This document shows, piece by piece, positions 46,130 through 55,718 of a DNA stretch of 64,000 nt. The notes beneath the pieces are model-generated. The model saw nothing but the letters and a program-made list of their open reading frames with translations, was not told the DNA's origin and ran no database searches. A program made the translations under genes and the position numbers. The stretch comes from Golubevia sp. BC0850. Its lineage: Eukaryota; Basidiomycota; Exobasidiomycetes; Golubeviales; Golubeviaceae. Every line of letters begins with the position of its first letter. The stretch's first letter is position 1. Location: assembly GCA_012976225.1 (NCBI GenBank), contig JAAVVG010000002.1, forward strand, positions 1,612,001-1,676,000, written 5' to 3'.

Positions 46130-48710
46130 ATGAGGATCGTTTCTTGGAACGTGAATGGTATTCTAACTATCAACCAATACAAGCCATGGAAGGATCTAGA
46201 AGATTTGGAGGTAAGTCGTAACGCAAAGGGTAATTTCTCCCTACTAATATTACCTCATTCTCACCCAGTTCTGCTGTTCTTCACAATCCCTCGTATTCAG
46301 GCTTGTTTAGAACACCTCCAAGCAGATATGGTATGCTTTCAAGAAACCAAAATCACTAGGAAATCTGCTTTGTCTCAAAGACAAATCTGTATTCTACCAT
46401 CGTGAGTGAAGTCCGAGTCGAGGAATGATTCTCCGTATTGTAGCTTTAAAGTTAACATTTGCCACATGAGTTTTGATAACTTAGTTTGCTACTTATCATC
46501 CTTTTCTGTGGATACTGAAGGACCCTCTACTAGCTGCTATGGACTACTGGAGCTCAAATCCTAACCTACATCTCCGCCCTCTTTTCTCAATCCAGCTTTC
46601 ACTCCTTCTTTGACTTCCATCCCAACCGAGGATACAGTGGTACTGTCACGTATATTCGGAAGGCCATCTGTTCTCCTCTCAAATCTGAAACAGGCATCAC
46701 AGGCTCTCTCCTTCCTCTACAAATTCGCTCCAATTCTCAGCATAGCATTGGCTCTTATCCTGAGAAGTGCGAAGAAGAGATGGATGAAGCAATGTTCAAG
46801 AGTTTGGATGCAGAAGGAAGATCCGTGGTTACAGATTGCGGTTTGTTTGTTCTCTTCAATCTTTACTGCCCCAATCTGACCAACGAAGAGAGGAGTGAAT
46901 TCAAGTGAGTCAGCCAAAAAGACTTTGACTCATCTTACTTCTCTGGAGCTCCACTGAACACTCCGAGTACCCTCTCTTCCTTACAGGATGAACTTCTATC
47001 TCTGCCTTGAAGAGAGGATCCGTAATTTGTTGGGAGAAGGTCGGGAGGTGATCGGTGAGTGACTCTCTGGGACCCCCTTTCTTTCTCCCTTTCACTCGAA
47101 AATTCATCTTCGGAGTGTCTTCTCATCTTCCTTCTTCTAGTCGTCGGAGACCTTAACATCGTTCGCGATGCGATCGATCACTGCGAACCCTCAGAGGCAA
47201 TTCGTTCAGCAAAAGAGGCCGGCCTCTCCTCCTTCAAAGAGACCACTCAGCCTCGTAGATGGTTGGACTCCATGCTTCAACCTCTAGGTCCTCTTCATGA
47301 CGTAGGGCGTGAGGTTAGTGTCGCTTTGAGAAGGAGTCGGATGACGACCGACCCTAGAAAGAGAGACCGCTAACGATTCCTTTCCGTTTCGCACTTGTTT
47401 CCAGCTACATCCGACGAGGACAAAATTCTACACCTGCTGGGATACTCTAAGAAATTCTAGACCTCAAAACTACGGAACTCGCTTGGATTACACTCTGCTC
47501 AGTCCTGGGATCAGAGACTGGGTCAAGGGAGCCGACATTCAAGCCGATCTGATGGGAAGTGATCATTGTCCGGTCTTCGTTGACCTTTTCGACGAGAGAG
47601 AGATCGACGGAAAGGCCGTCGAGCTTAAGGATCTTCTGGGAGGAGGCGTTGGGAAGGAGAAAGCCATTCCTCCTTTAGCGACGAGTAATTGGCCGGAATT
47701 CAGAGGAAATCAAAAGACGATCAAAGACCTCTTCGCAAGAGCCCAGGCCAAGCCTGCAGTCCTCAGCCAAAGCTCGTCTTCTATTCTGCCAGCACCTCCA
47801 ACTCTCCTGGGAGCTTCTACCTCAACACCCTCCAGCTCGTCTTCAGTAGCTGGTCTCAAGCCTGAGCTCAGTCTCGCTTCCACTTCTCAATCCACAAACT
47901 CTAGATCCTCTTCTTCATCCCAGGCAGGATCGGAAGTTGGATCTGGCCTCTCTTCTTCTCTGAAACGAGCCCTTTCGACTACCAGCGCCTCTCCAGAGAT
48001 CGTTCCTTCCAAGAAGAAGAAGCAGAAAAAAGTTGGACAGCAAAAGCTCAAGAGCTACTTCACGAAAGAGAAACAGCCAGAACTGGAAAGCGAGGAGCCA
48101 ATCGCTTCGACCTCGACTTTCACTTCTCAACGTCCAGATCTCGAGTCTTCAATAGATTCTGCTACAAGGGAATTGCTCTCCACTTTCCCAGCACAACCGG
48201 ACTTAGACCATTCCTACTCGAACACATCTCCTACAAAAGAAGACAAGCAGAAGTGGGACAGCTTGTTCCAAAAGCCAACACCTCCGAAGTGTGAAAGGCA
48301 GTGAGTATTCTTCTCTGTATAAAATTCGATTACATGGGTTGATTCGAGTTCTGGTCTTTATGTGTGACAACGTGACATGGAAGCTCGAATCTTCTGACGT
48401 TTTCTCCTATATTTCTCTTCGTCGGTCTCAGTGGAGAGCCTGCGACTCGTTGGATCGTCAAGAAGTCAGGACCGAATTTTGGGAGAGCTTTCTGGCTCTG
48501 TGGGAGGCCTGTCGGAGAAGGATACGAGAGAGACGGAAAGAAAAACCCAAGCACTGAATGTAAGTCTGTCTAGCGACCTGTCTTTTTTTTAAACGCTGCT
48601 GAAACTTACCCTCTCCTCCCTCTCATCATTGCCCGCTTTGAGATCGTTGTAACTACTTTTGTTGGGAATCAGACCGACCAAAATCGAAGGGTGTGGGAGC
48701 GAAGAAGTAA
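46130..48710 (+). CDS. APN2: AP endonuclease 2 (Apn2/Eth1) with PIP box and GRF zinc finger
   Basis: Eight exons: 46130-46210, 46301-46401, 46596-46904, 46987-47054, 47141-47313, 47405-48300, 48432-48559, 48643-48710; 607 aa. Exonuclease III fold: MRIVSWNVNGI (Asn7), CFQETK (Glu42), NRGYSGTVTYIRK, VVGDLN (Asp190/Asn192), TRLDYTLLSPGI, and GSDHCPV (Asp297/His298). A Ser-rich linker holds a PCNA-binding box QQKLKSYF at 456-463. The C-terminal GRF zinc finger uses Cys540, His543, Cys566 and Cys588 (ATRWIVKKSGPNFGRAFWLC, then YRCNYFCW). The finger is split over the last three exons. Known role: cleaves abasic sites and removes blocked 3' ends in base excision repair. The final acceptor (gctttgag) is non-canonical in its pyrimidine tract but restores the finger. 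Confidence 0.93.
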
Positions 48711-49349
48711 GAGGGAAAAAGTTGCCGTCATCACATTGTAGTTCTAACGCACATTTTCGTCAAATCACTTGTCACAAATCAGTCCGATTCAAGACGAGGA
48801 AAAGAAAGTATATTGAAAACGCGTGACAGAGTTGAGCATCTATTTATCATTAAAACGTAGAACGGAGAACAAGGAAAGAAAAAGAAGAAGAAGAAGGGAT
48901 TTACGGTGGATATAATGGGTGAGAGAAAGGTAAGTTTGAAAGTAAGTTGTGAAATAGAAGAGAAAGAAAAGCAAAAAGGAAGAGAACAGAAGAAACAGAG
49001 AGACGAGACCTTTCATGAGGTAGAGACAGTGGATTGTATGCTGAAAAGACGATACCAATATGATTGAGAGAGAGAGAGAGAGAGAGAGACGAGACAGTTG
49101 AGTTCATGAAACGATCTAATGGTTTGTTGAAATGGTTGAGATAGGTGCGAAGGGGAGGGGAGAATGAACTTGAAAGGAAAAGATAGAGCAGAGTTCTTTG
49201 AGTTTGTATTTGTTTTGTTCTGTTTTCGAGAACTAATCTGGCATTTGACGATTTGAACGTTCTTGCTTTGGTCGTTGAGGATGAAGGAGGTTGCTTTGAC
49301 GATGATGAATGAGAGTTGCTTTTTACTAGGTCCACCGTTCTAATCTAAT
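48711..49349. other. Convergent 3' region with (AG)n run
   Basis: 639 bp between the APN2 stop and the CBM21/PP1 gene stop. It contains an AG dinucleotide run of about 25 bp near 49065-49089. No gene seen. Confidence 0.55.
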
Positions 49350-52300
49350 CTAAGCTGTCCAAGTTGGAGTGGTTCTGCCTGAGCCAGTAGGCGTCTTGAT
49401 CAAGCCGTTTAGGTCTCCTGATGCGAATTCTGAAGAGATTGCGTCGTTGACAGCAAGCCTGTTGGAAGAGTTTGCTCCATCGCTGCCGATGATGCTACTT
49501 TGAGATTCATTGTTTCCACTATTCCAGCAAAACTTGGCGACCATTTCGTTGAAGCTCTGTGAAGAAGAGACGACGCTCGGAGAAGGATCTGGCGTCGAAG
49601 CGGTTGAGTTGAGACTGCAGGTAGAGGCCGAATGAGCTGGAGAGTAGGTTCTGAGAGGTGCTGAGCTTGACGTCGATCCGAAACGAGTCGTGACGTCACT
49701 GTCTGGAGATGCAGCAGCTTCACTCAGAGCTGGAGAGAAGATACTTGGTGAAGGAGGAGCGGAACCAGTTCCAGAAGTGAGAGGAGATTCAGCAAATGCC
49801 TCTTGATCCTCTCCCGGTAGTGCGGATCTTCCGCCTCTGTCCTCCTGCTCGTCCTCTCCGTTGAGCATGTAGTTTTGAAGAACCAATCCATCGCTCTTGA
49901 CTAGCTTGGCTCCGGAACCGAGTACGTCTGCTTCTTTCAGAGAGATGGGTGCTCTGATAGGAGAGTAAGAGAGACTTGGATCCAACAGTCCCAGCTTGGC
50001 GGTGGTATGATCGAAGACTGGTAAATTGGAAGAGCGAGCGGCGGCAACCCTATAGCTTCCTGGACCTTGAACCTGACTGCTTGCGTACTCTTGATCAGGT
50101 GGACTATCCTCTTCCGAGTAGTGATCGTAGGGTGATAGGGCTCCTGGACTAATGGATCCTCTGTTCGGTGGATACGAGTAGTATTTTTGAGGATGAGAGT
50201 CTGGACTGGAGTTTGAAGAAGAGCTGGTTGAAGGGGCCAAGTTGGAATGGAACATCCCTGTCTGAGGACTCGAGCTGTGGGAGGTGTCTGGACTTGGAGT
50301 TCCCATCCCTCCGTTCGATGGCTTGTGTTCGACGTGGTATTCTCCCAATCCTGGACTGAGCATTCCAAATCGATGTTGAAAGGAAGGCAGAGGTAGAGGA
50401 GAAGAAGAAGACGACCCAGCTGGAGAACTTAATCCCAGATGAGCGTGAGCTGGTGAGTCCAAAGGACTGGGAGCGACACCGATCGTAAGACAGTTCTTCC
50501 CTCCAGTTGGCTGGAGATGTCTGGTAGGAGAGACCTGAGGCGGCGAAGAGAAGGAGAACTGCATAGACTTTGGAGTGGTTTGAGAGGAAGGAGTCGGCGA
50601 GTTCCCTCTGACTGGAGAGCCTCCGAGAGGAGATCCACCAAGAGGCGAAGGAGTTGGAGAGGAGTTCAACCAGGCTGGAGAAGGCGATGGTGATGGTCCG
50701 GAGTAGGCTTCGTTCGTTGTCAGAGACTGAGAGTGTCCGTGAGAGGCAGTCCTATGCTGAGAAGGAGAGACTGGTCCTCCTGTAGAGCTCGATGGAGCAT
50801 GAAGGCTTCCGTTTCCAGATCCACCCTTTCCAGGAGTAGGTTTACTCGAGAAGTAGTCCAGAGCTGCAGCTCTTCCTGCACCAGTTGTCCTGCTGCCGGT
50901 TCTGGGGTTCTTCAGACTTGCACCAAAGTCGTACCTAGAGGTCCATGGAGAGGTTCCATCGCCCGCAGGCCCAGCTCCTGGCGATGCAGCTCTTCCGGAA
51001 GGAGAGATGGGAGGAGACCCTCTTCTCATCGCTGCGTCTGCGGCTGAGCGCAATCTTGGAGCTGGCACTCCAGCGATTGAAGCAAGACGAGCATCTTCCT
51101 CCTCTTCGTCCGACTTGAGACGATCCAATTCTCTCCTGAGATCTTCCATTGCAAAGCCACCCTTGGAGGTCTTTGTCGAATTAGCTTGATGAGAGGCCGC
51201 AGATTGGTTGCCATGAACCCCACCTCGCTTGGCTAGTTCGACCAACTTGGCGGCTTCGGCTGGAGCTAGAGAGCCATGCCTCTTTGGAAGAGTGTTGTTC
51301 CTAGATCTTGCTTCAGCTTCTGAGCGAGCGGAAGCCATTCCAGCTGGAGTTCCAGGGGTTCCAGGAGTAGAAGGAGTTCCCATGCTTGCTATTCTCTTCC
51401 TGAAGTCCAGCTGGTAGTTATTTCCGTCGTTGTTGTCCCAAATTTCTTCTCCTCCAGCAGTGTATCTCAAACAGAGTGACATAGACTTGGTCTCGTGAGC
51501 TCCAGCACCTCTTGGCCAGTTCAAGAGCTCATTCAGCTTCAACGAGAAGGTGAAACGATCGACTCCAATCTGATCTTTCTCTCCATCTCCGCTACTGAGA
51601 CTCTCTGACCATTCTGCACTGACTTCCGAGACAGTCTTCCAGCCATCGAGAGTGAATCTGACTGCTACCCACTTCTCGAAAGCCAAGTTCCTGACTCTGA
51701 CTGTTCCTCTGACGCTTCTGAGATCGTCCGCTAAATAGACTCTCTCCAAGAAGACGGATCGATCCACTCTTAGCTTGGTAGAGGAAGGGAAATTGGGTAG
51801 TCTGAGGACGAGCTGCTCTTCCACGTCGATTGGAGAGCCAGGTGTTGGAGGAGCGGGCGAAGTTCCTTCTCTGTGCCCAGCAGAGCCGGGAGGCGAGAAT
51901 CCTGGCTTCTTGGCGTAGAGGTAGGGGAACTTGGTGTAAGCATCCTTCTCCTCTTCCGTCTCGGTCTCGGTCTGCTCAGGACTTCCATCTCTGGAGACGG
52001 CAGCAGGCTTCTGCTTATGCTTGAAGAGCTTGACGTGCTCGAGATGAGTGTCAAAGTGGACGTTCTTGGAGGCTCCAGGAGTGGTAGGATAGTGAGGAGT
52101 CGAAGGAGCAGACTTGTAGTTCTGGAGTGACCTCGTTGGAAGAGAAGAGGGAGACGAGTCCGCTCTTGTCACGAAGACCGAGGCTGAGATTGGGAATTGC
52201 TTGAGAGAAGACTTGACTGGCTCTCCAGACTTCTTTCTGACCATCTCTGGAAGTTTGGAAGTTGAAGCGGGCGCTGCTCCGTCATGGATAGAAGGAGAGG

Positions 52301-53585
52301 GTAGACATTGAAGATCGAGTTGAAGTCCAGCGTGAGGTTCGTTTCCAGTCGGTGTTGGTGTGGCTCCACCTGCAGCTCTCATCGCCAGTGCTTTCCTCGA
52401 ACCGGGATGAAGAGGTGGGGTAGAAGCAGAAGAGGAGTAAGGAAGACCTGAGACCGGACTCTTTGAAGGGAAGCTGAGGATGTTGTGAGCTTCTTGACCC
52501 CCTTGCTGGAAAGAAGAGGCGGGAGTTGGAGTAGTTGGATCGAGCTCGTTGCCATTTGCAGCATCTTCTGTCCTCTTCTTGACAGCTTGACGAGTGAGGC
52601 CGATAGCTGATGCACTGGAGCTCGGATGAGTAGGAGTCAACCTGAGCATCTTTGGCCGACGATTGGCGTGAGCTGCTTGAATCTGGCGAACCTTGGTTTC
52701 CATCTCGCTCTGTTCCACTCCTCCTATGGCAGTCAGAGCACGAGGTCTAGCTTCGACCTTGAGACTCTGTTCCGTTGCTGTCGTTGAAGATGCAGTAGAC
52801 GTAGGTGGAGTAGATCTTGAGGTGCTCGACTCGATTAGAGGAGCAGAGACCGAAGAGGTCAGGGCAGGAGCTTGAGCTTCTTTCTTTGCATCTCCAGATT
52901 CCTTCAACGGCTCCGAAACTTCTTCTTCTTCTTTCCTAGCTGCAGCTTTTGGCTTCTCAGCTTCGCTCTCGCTGGCGGTGGTATCAGCCTCCGGGGCTGT
53001 CTCTGGACCTGAGGCGGTGGGAGCCTGAGTCGATAGAGTTTGGCCAAGAGCGACGAACTTCTTCTCCGCCGAACCGCTACGGCTATGGTTTCGAGGCCTC
53101 GTCGTCGTTGATTTATTTGACTTAGTTGAAGGAGGAGCTGAGGTTGAGGAATGAGCTGCTGATGGCATTGGAGATTGAGACCTTGAGGCGGCAGGAGAGG
53201 GCCTGTTGGAGGAAGGAGCTGTGGAGCTAGAACTGGCAGCTACTGTATAGGTTGAAGAAGAGCCGACCGAAGCTTGAGAATCAGAGACTGATCCACTGGT
53301 TGAAGCTGAGACGCAGCCACTGATGAAGGTGGCCGTCGAGCTCATTGGGCTCGCACTGGCATTGGCTGTGGTAGGAGAGCTTCTGCTAGAGCTCGAATTG
53401 CTACTGCTCCCGCTTCCTGTTCCATTTCCTTGCTGATTAGCACTCAGCGTCCTTCTCATAGAGGGCCTAGTCTTGATAGGAGGAGTGGGCACGTCATGCT
53501 GTGAGTTGGCTGCTTGAGAAGATCTATGCTGCTGCTTTGAGAAGGTTGGCATTGAAGAATGAGACGATGGTGGGGTGGCAAGCAT
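49350..53585 (-). CDS. PP1-targeting protein with CBM21 glycogen-binding domain (Gac1/PPP1R3 type)
   Basis: Single exon, 1411 aa from MLATPPSSHSSMPTF at 53585. The open frame extends 46 codons further to 53723, but the stretch between resembles a 5' UTR intron (GTGAGA...CTACAG). A Ser/Pro/Ala/Thr-rich N-terminal ~500 residues lead to an RVxF-like PP1-docking site KNVHFDTHLEHVKLF (about 505-520). The CBM21 domain at about 590-740 has RVDRSVFLERVYLADD, VRGTVRVRNLAFEKWVAVRF, LDGWKTVSEV and EEIWDNNDGNNYQLDF; the W-x-N-N-x-x-x-N-Y ending is the family hallmark. Known role: brings protein phosphatase 1 to glycogen to activate glycogen synthase. The remaining ~650 residues are Ser/Pro/Gly-rich. It is large for the family (yeast Gac1 is about 800 aa). 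Confidence 0.9.
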   Translation of the reverse strand: MLATPPSSHSSMPTFSKQQHRSSQAANSQHDVPTPPIKTRPSMRRTLSANQQGNGTGSGSSSNSSSSRSSPTTANASASPMSSTATFISGCVSASTSGSVSDSQASVGSSSTYTVAASSSSTAPSSNRPSPAASRSQSPMPSAAHSSTSAPPSTKSNKSTTTRPRNHSRSGSAEKKFVALGQTLSTQAPTASGPETAPEADTTASESEAEKPKAAARKEEEEVSEPLKESGDAKKEAQAPALTSSVSAPLIESSTSRSTPPTSTASSTTATEQSLKVEARPRALTAIGGVEQSEMETKVRQIQAAHANRRPKMLRLTPTHPSSSASAIGLTRQAVKKRTEDAANGNELDPTTPTPASSFQQGGQEAHNILSFPSKSPVSGLPYSSSASTPPLHPGSRKALAMRAAGGATPTPTGNEPHAGLQLDLQCLPSPSIHDGAAPASTSKLPEMVRKKSGEPVKSSLKQFPISASVFVTRADSSPSSLPTRSLQNYKSAPSTPHYPTTPGASKNVHFDTHLEHVKLFKHKQKPAAVSRDGSPEQTETETEEEKDAYTKFPYLYAKKPGFSPPGSAGHREGTSPAPPTPGSPIDVEEQLVLRLPNFPSSTKLRVDRSVFLERVYLADDLRSVRGTVRVRNLAFEKWVAVRFTLDGWKTVSEVSAEWSESLSSGDGEKDQIGVDRFTFSLKLNELLNWPRGAGAHETKSMSLCLRYTAGGEEIWDNNDGNNYQLDFRKRIASMGTPSTPGTPGTPAGMASARSEAEARSRNNTLPKRHGSLAPAEAAKLVELAKRGGVHGNQSAASHQANSTKTSKGGFAMEDLRRELDRLKSDEEEEDARLASIAGVPAPRLRSAADAAMRRGSPPISPSGRAASPGAGPAGDGTSPWTSRYDFGASLKNPRTGSRTTGAGRAAALDYFSSKPTPGKGGSGNGSLHAPSSSTGGPVSPSQHRTASHGHSQSLTTNEAYSGPSPSPSPAWLNSSPTPSPLGGSPLGGSPVRGNSPTPSSQTTPKSMQFSFSSPPQVSPTRHLQPTGGKNCLTIGVAPSPLDSPAHAHLGLSSPAGSSSSSPLPLPSFQHRFGMLSPGLGEYHVEHKPSNGGMGTPSPDTSHSSSPQTGMFHSNLAPSTSSSSNSSPDSHPQKYYSYPPNRGSISPGALSPYDHYSEEDSPPDQEYASSQVQGPGSYRVAAARSSNLPVFDHTTAKLGLLDPSLSYSPIRAPISLKEADVLGSGAKLVKSDGLVLQNYMLNGEDEQEDRGGRSALPGEDQEAFAESPLTSGTGSAPPSPSIFSPALSEAAASPDSDVTTRFGSTSSSAPLRTYSPAHSASTCSLNSTASTPDPSPSVVSSSQSFNEMVAKFCWNSGNNESQSSIIGSDGANSSNRLAVNDAISSEFASGDLNGLIKTPTGSGRTTPTWTA

Positions 53586-55718
53586 CAAGATTTCTGTAGG
53601 TAGATTAATAGAGGGAAGTAGGAGTAGTAGACCAAAGGTGAGTCCCAAAGAAGATGCAGGATTGGGAGGAGATTCTTGCTGAGCGGGATCAGCTCTCACC
53701 CCAAAAAGCCAATCGATTGTCAACTCACCCTATTTGACTCGTTAGTTCGTTCGTGAAACCAACAAAGAGATCCTATTCTACCTCTTTGACTACCTTCTCT
53801 ACTCAAGTGTAGTTCTTCTGAGTGGCGCAGAGATGGGATGATGGTGGTGGTTGGCATCAGACTGCACTCAAGTGTCCCCGAACGTATGCCCTTCCTCGTC
53901 TCTTTCTTTCCAAAGCAGCCAATTTGAAGTTTTGAGTGGCATACAAGTAACCCATCTCGTACCTCGCAATCCAACTCCCAACTTGAAGCCAAGCACGTAC
54001 GCCTTGACTACCCCAACGGGCCTACCATCCGCCCTCTGTCAATCCCAATGGCATCTACCCCAACGCAGAGATCTTTGTGCTCACCTATTTGATTGATCTA
54101 TCTGCTGATCCTTTATTGATGTTTCCCGCAAGAGCCTTTGATGGTGGTTGAAAGATGGAGAAAGAACTTGGAGAAGGGTCTCAAGAAAGTGTCAGACCCT
54201 TGAAGGAATTTGGAAAAGATCTCTGCTGCTTGCAGTTCTGAAGTTGAGGTCGAGTCAAGTTGAGTTGTCAGAGATAGACGTAGAATGAATATGGTGAGGG
54301 GAAAGATGAAAATGAAAGAGAGAAAATAGAATGGGAGGAGAGTCAGAAGTTTGGAGAAGGGAAGTTTCGACTTTCGATAAGAAAGGACGGGAGGATTTCA
54401 CTGCTGGACAGCAAAGTGGGGAAGGTAGATCAACTCAAACTCCAATCCCAGTTGACTGAATTGTAAAGAGTTAAAATCTGTATCCCCGCACCTTTCAAAC
54501 CAGTTGCAAAGAGTTACGTAGAACGAAGGAGAAGGCGGATGGGGATAGCTCTAGAGGGTCTCTCTTGGCTACCAAGAGTGCCTCCGTTTGCGAATTGAGA
54601 TAAGAACTTGAGAGAGACTAACCTTGAATAAGAATATCTAATTGAAGATTGATCCAATAGAGGGATTAGAATCAGAGAGAGAGATGTTTCAGGTTGAGGA
54701 GTTGAGTCCCGAAAGGCTGATGGAGGAGGAGGAGGATAAGATGGCAAAAGGTCGCTGAATTCTTGGATCTTGGTTGCTCCCGTGGCGAAAAGTGGCGCGC
54801 TTGATCTTCTTCCTTTTTTGTTCAATTGGGTCGAAAAAGGTGAATAGAATCACAAGTCAAATTTAGTTGAATCGTCAAAACGCTTCAACAAGAAGGGGGA
54901 CTTGACGAGACATGACGATGCAATTTTCCAACTCCACCCACCACCACGGCAGCCTTACACCGAAAAGGAGCGATGACGATGTGAGAGTGGGATGATCTCC
55001 ACTAAAGGGCTCGGGTTGGGGGGCTGGTATGGCTTCTCTCGATTCTGGAGAACTCTTTTGCTCAAGAAGAAGGGATAGAGTTTTATACTTTATAGGGGAT
55101 GAGACCAAAGACTCCTCATGTCTCAGACTCAGACTCAACCTTATCTCCTTCTTTCTCCTTCCCCCAATCTCTCTTATCTACTTTGGCCTCGCTCTATGGT
55201 TCTGTACGTTCTGTCTTGAAGACTTGGAAAGCCACTCTGAACTTCTACAAAATCATACTCGAGCGCCCGAGTGAGATGGATCCTGAGAACTTCGACAGCC
55301 TCGTGTCTCTCCACCACTAATGCTTCCCATGTCCAGGCCCATCTCAACAAAGTATATTAAAGTCGATCTATGAGGCTCAGTGGAAGTTGATAATCGGTAT
55401 CGCAGATCTGGGATCAGTCTTGAGGCTCGAGGCGCTTCAAATTCTAAGTTCACGTAGGTGGCAAATCGTCGCCTACATCAAGATCAGAGATTCCACTCCC
55501 TCCATACACACTAGAGAAGTGTGATTAACGAAATTGATGCGAGGTATGATAAAAAAAAGTACAGGGTGAGGATTCGAGTTCTGAATTTTTGATGTTAAGT
55601 GATAGCCATTGGGTTTGGTTCTGTTTCTGGTTCTTAGTCTAATTTGTTCGGAATAAAAATTATTGATCTGATCTAGGAGAGCGCTGGAGAAGAGGCAAAA
55701 AGGAAGCATCTTTGATCT
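53586..55718. other. Upstream region of the CBM21/PP1 gene
   Basis: 2.1 kb between the CBM21/PP1 start and the stop of the Myb-protein gene. A minus-strand open frame at 54514-54825 (start MNKKGRRSSAPLFATGATKI) reaches a GTTAGT donor near 54623 but does not splice in frame to the downstream ATG. It could be a 5' UTR exon with a short upstream ORF. Nothing else is recognised. Confidence 0.45.

Noticed and set aside
53586-53723. 46-codon N-terminal extension of the CBM21/PP1 protein
   Set aside because: The stretch has a GTGAGA-like donor and a CTACAG acceptor and reads like a 5' UTR intron; splicing it would not keep a coding frame into Met53585.
54514-54825. 103-codon minus-strand frame upstream of the CBM21/PP1 gene
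   Set aside because: Ends in a plausible donor but cannot be spliced in frame to the downstream gene; at most a leader exon.
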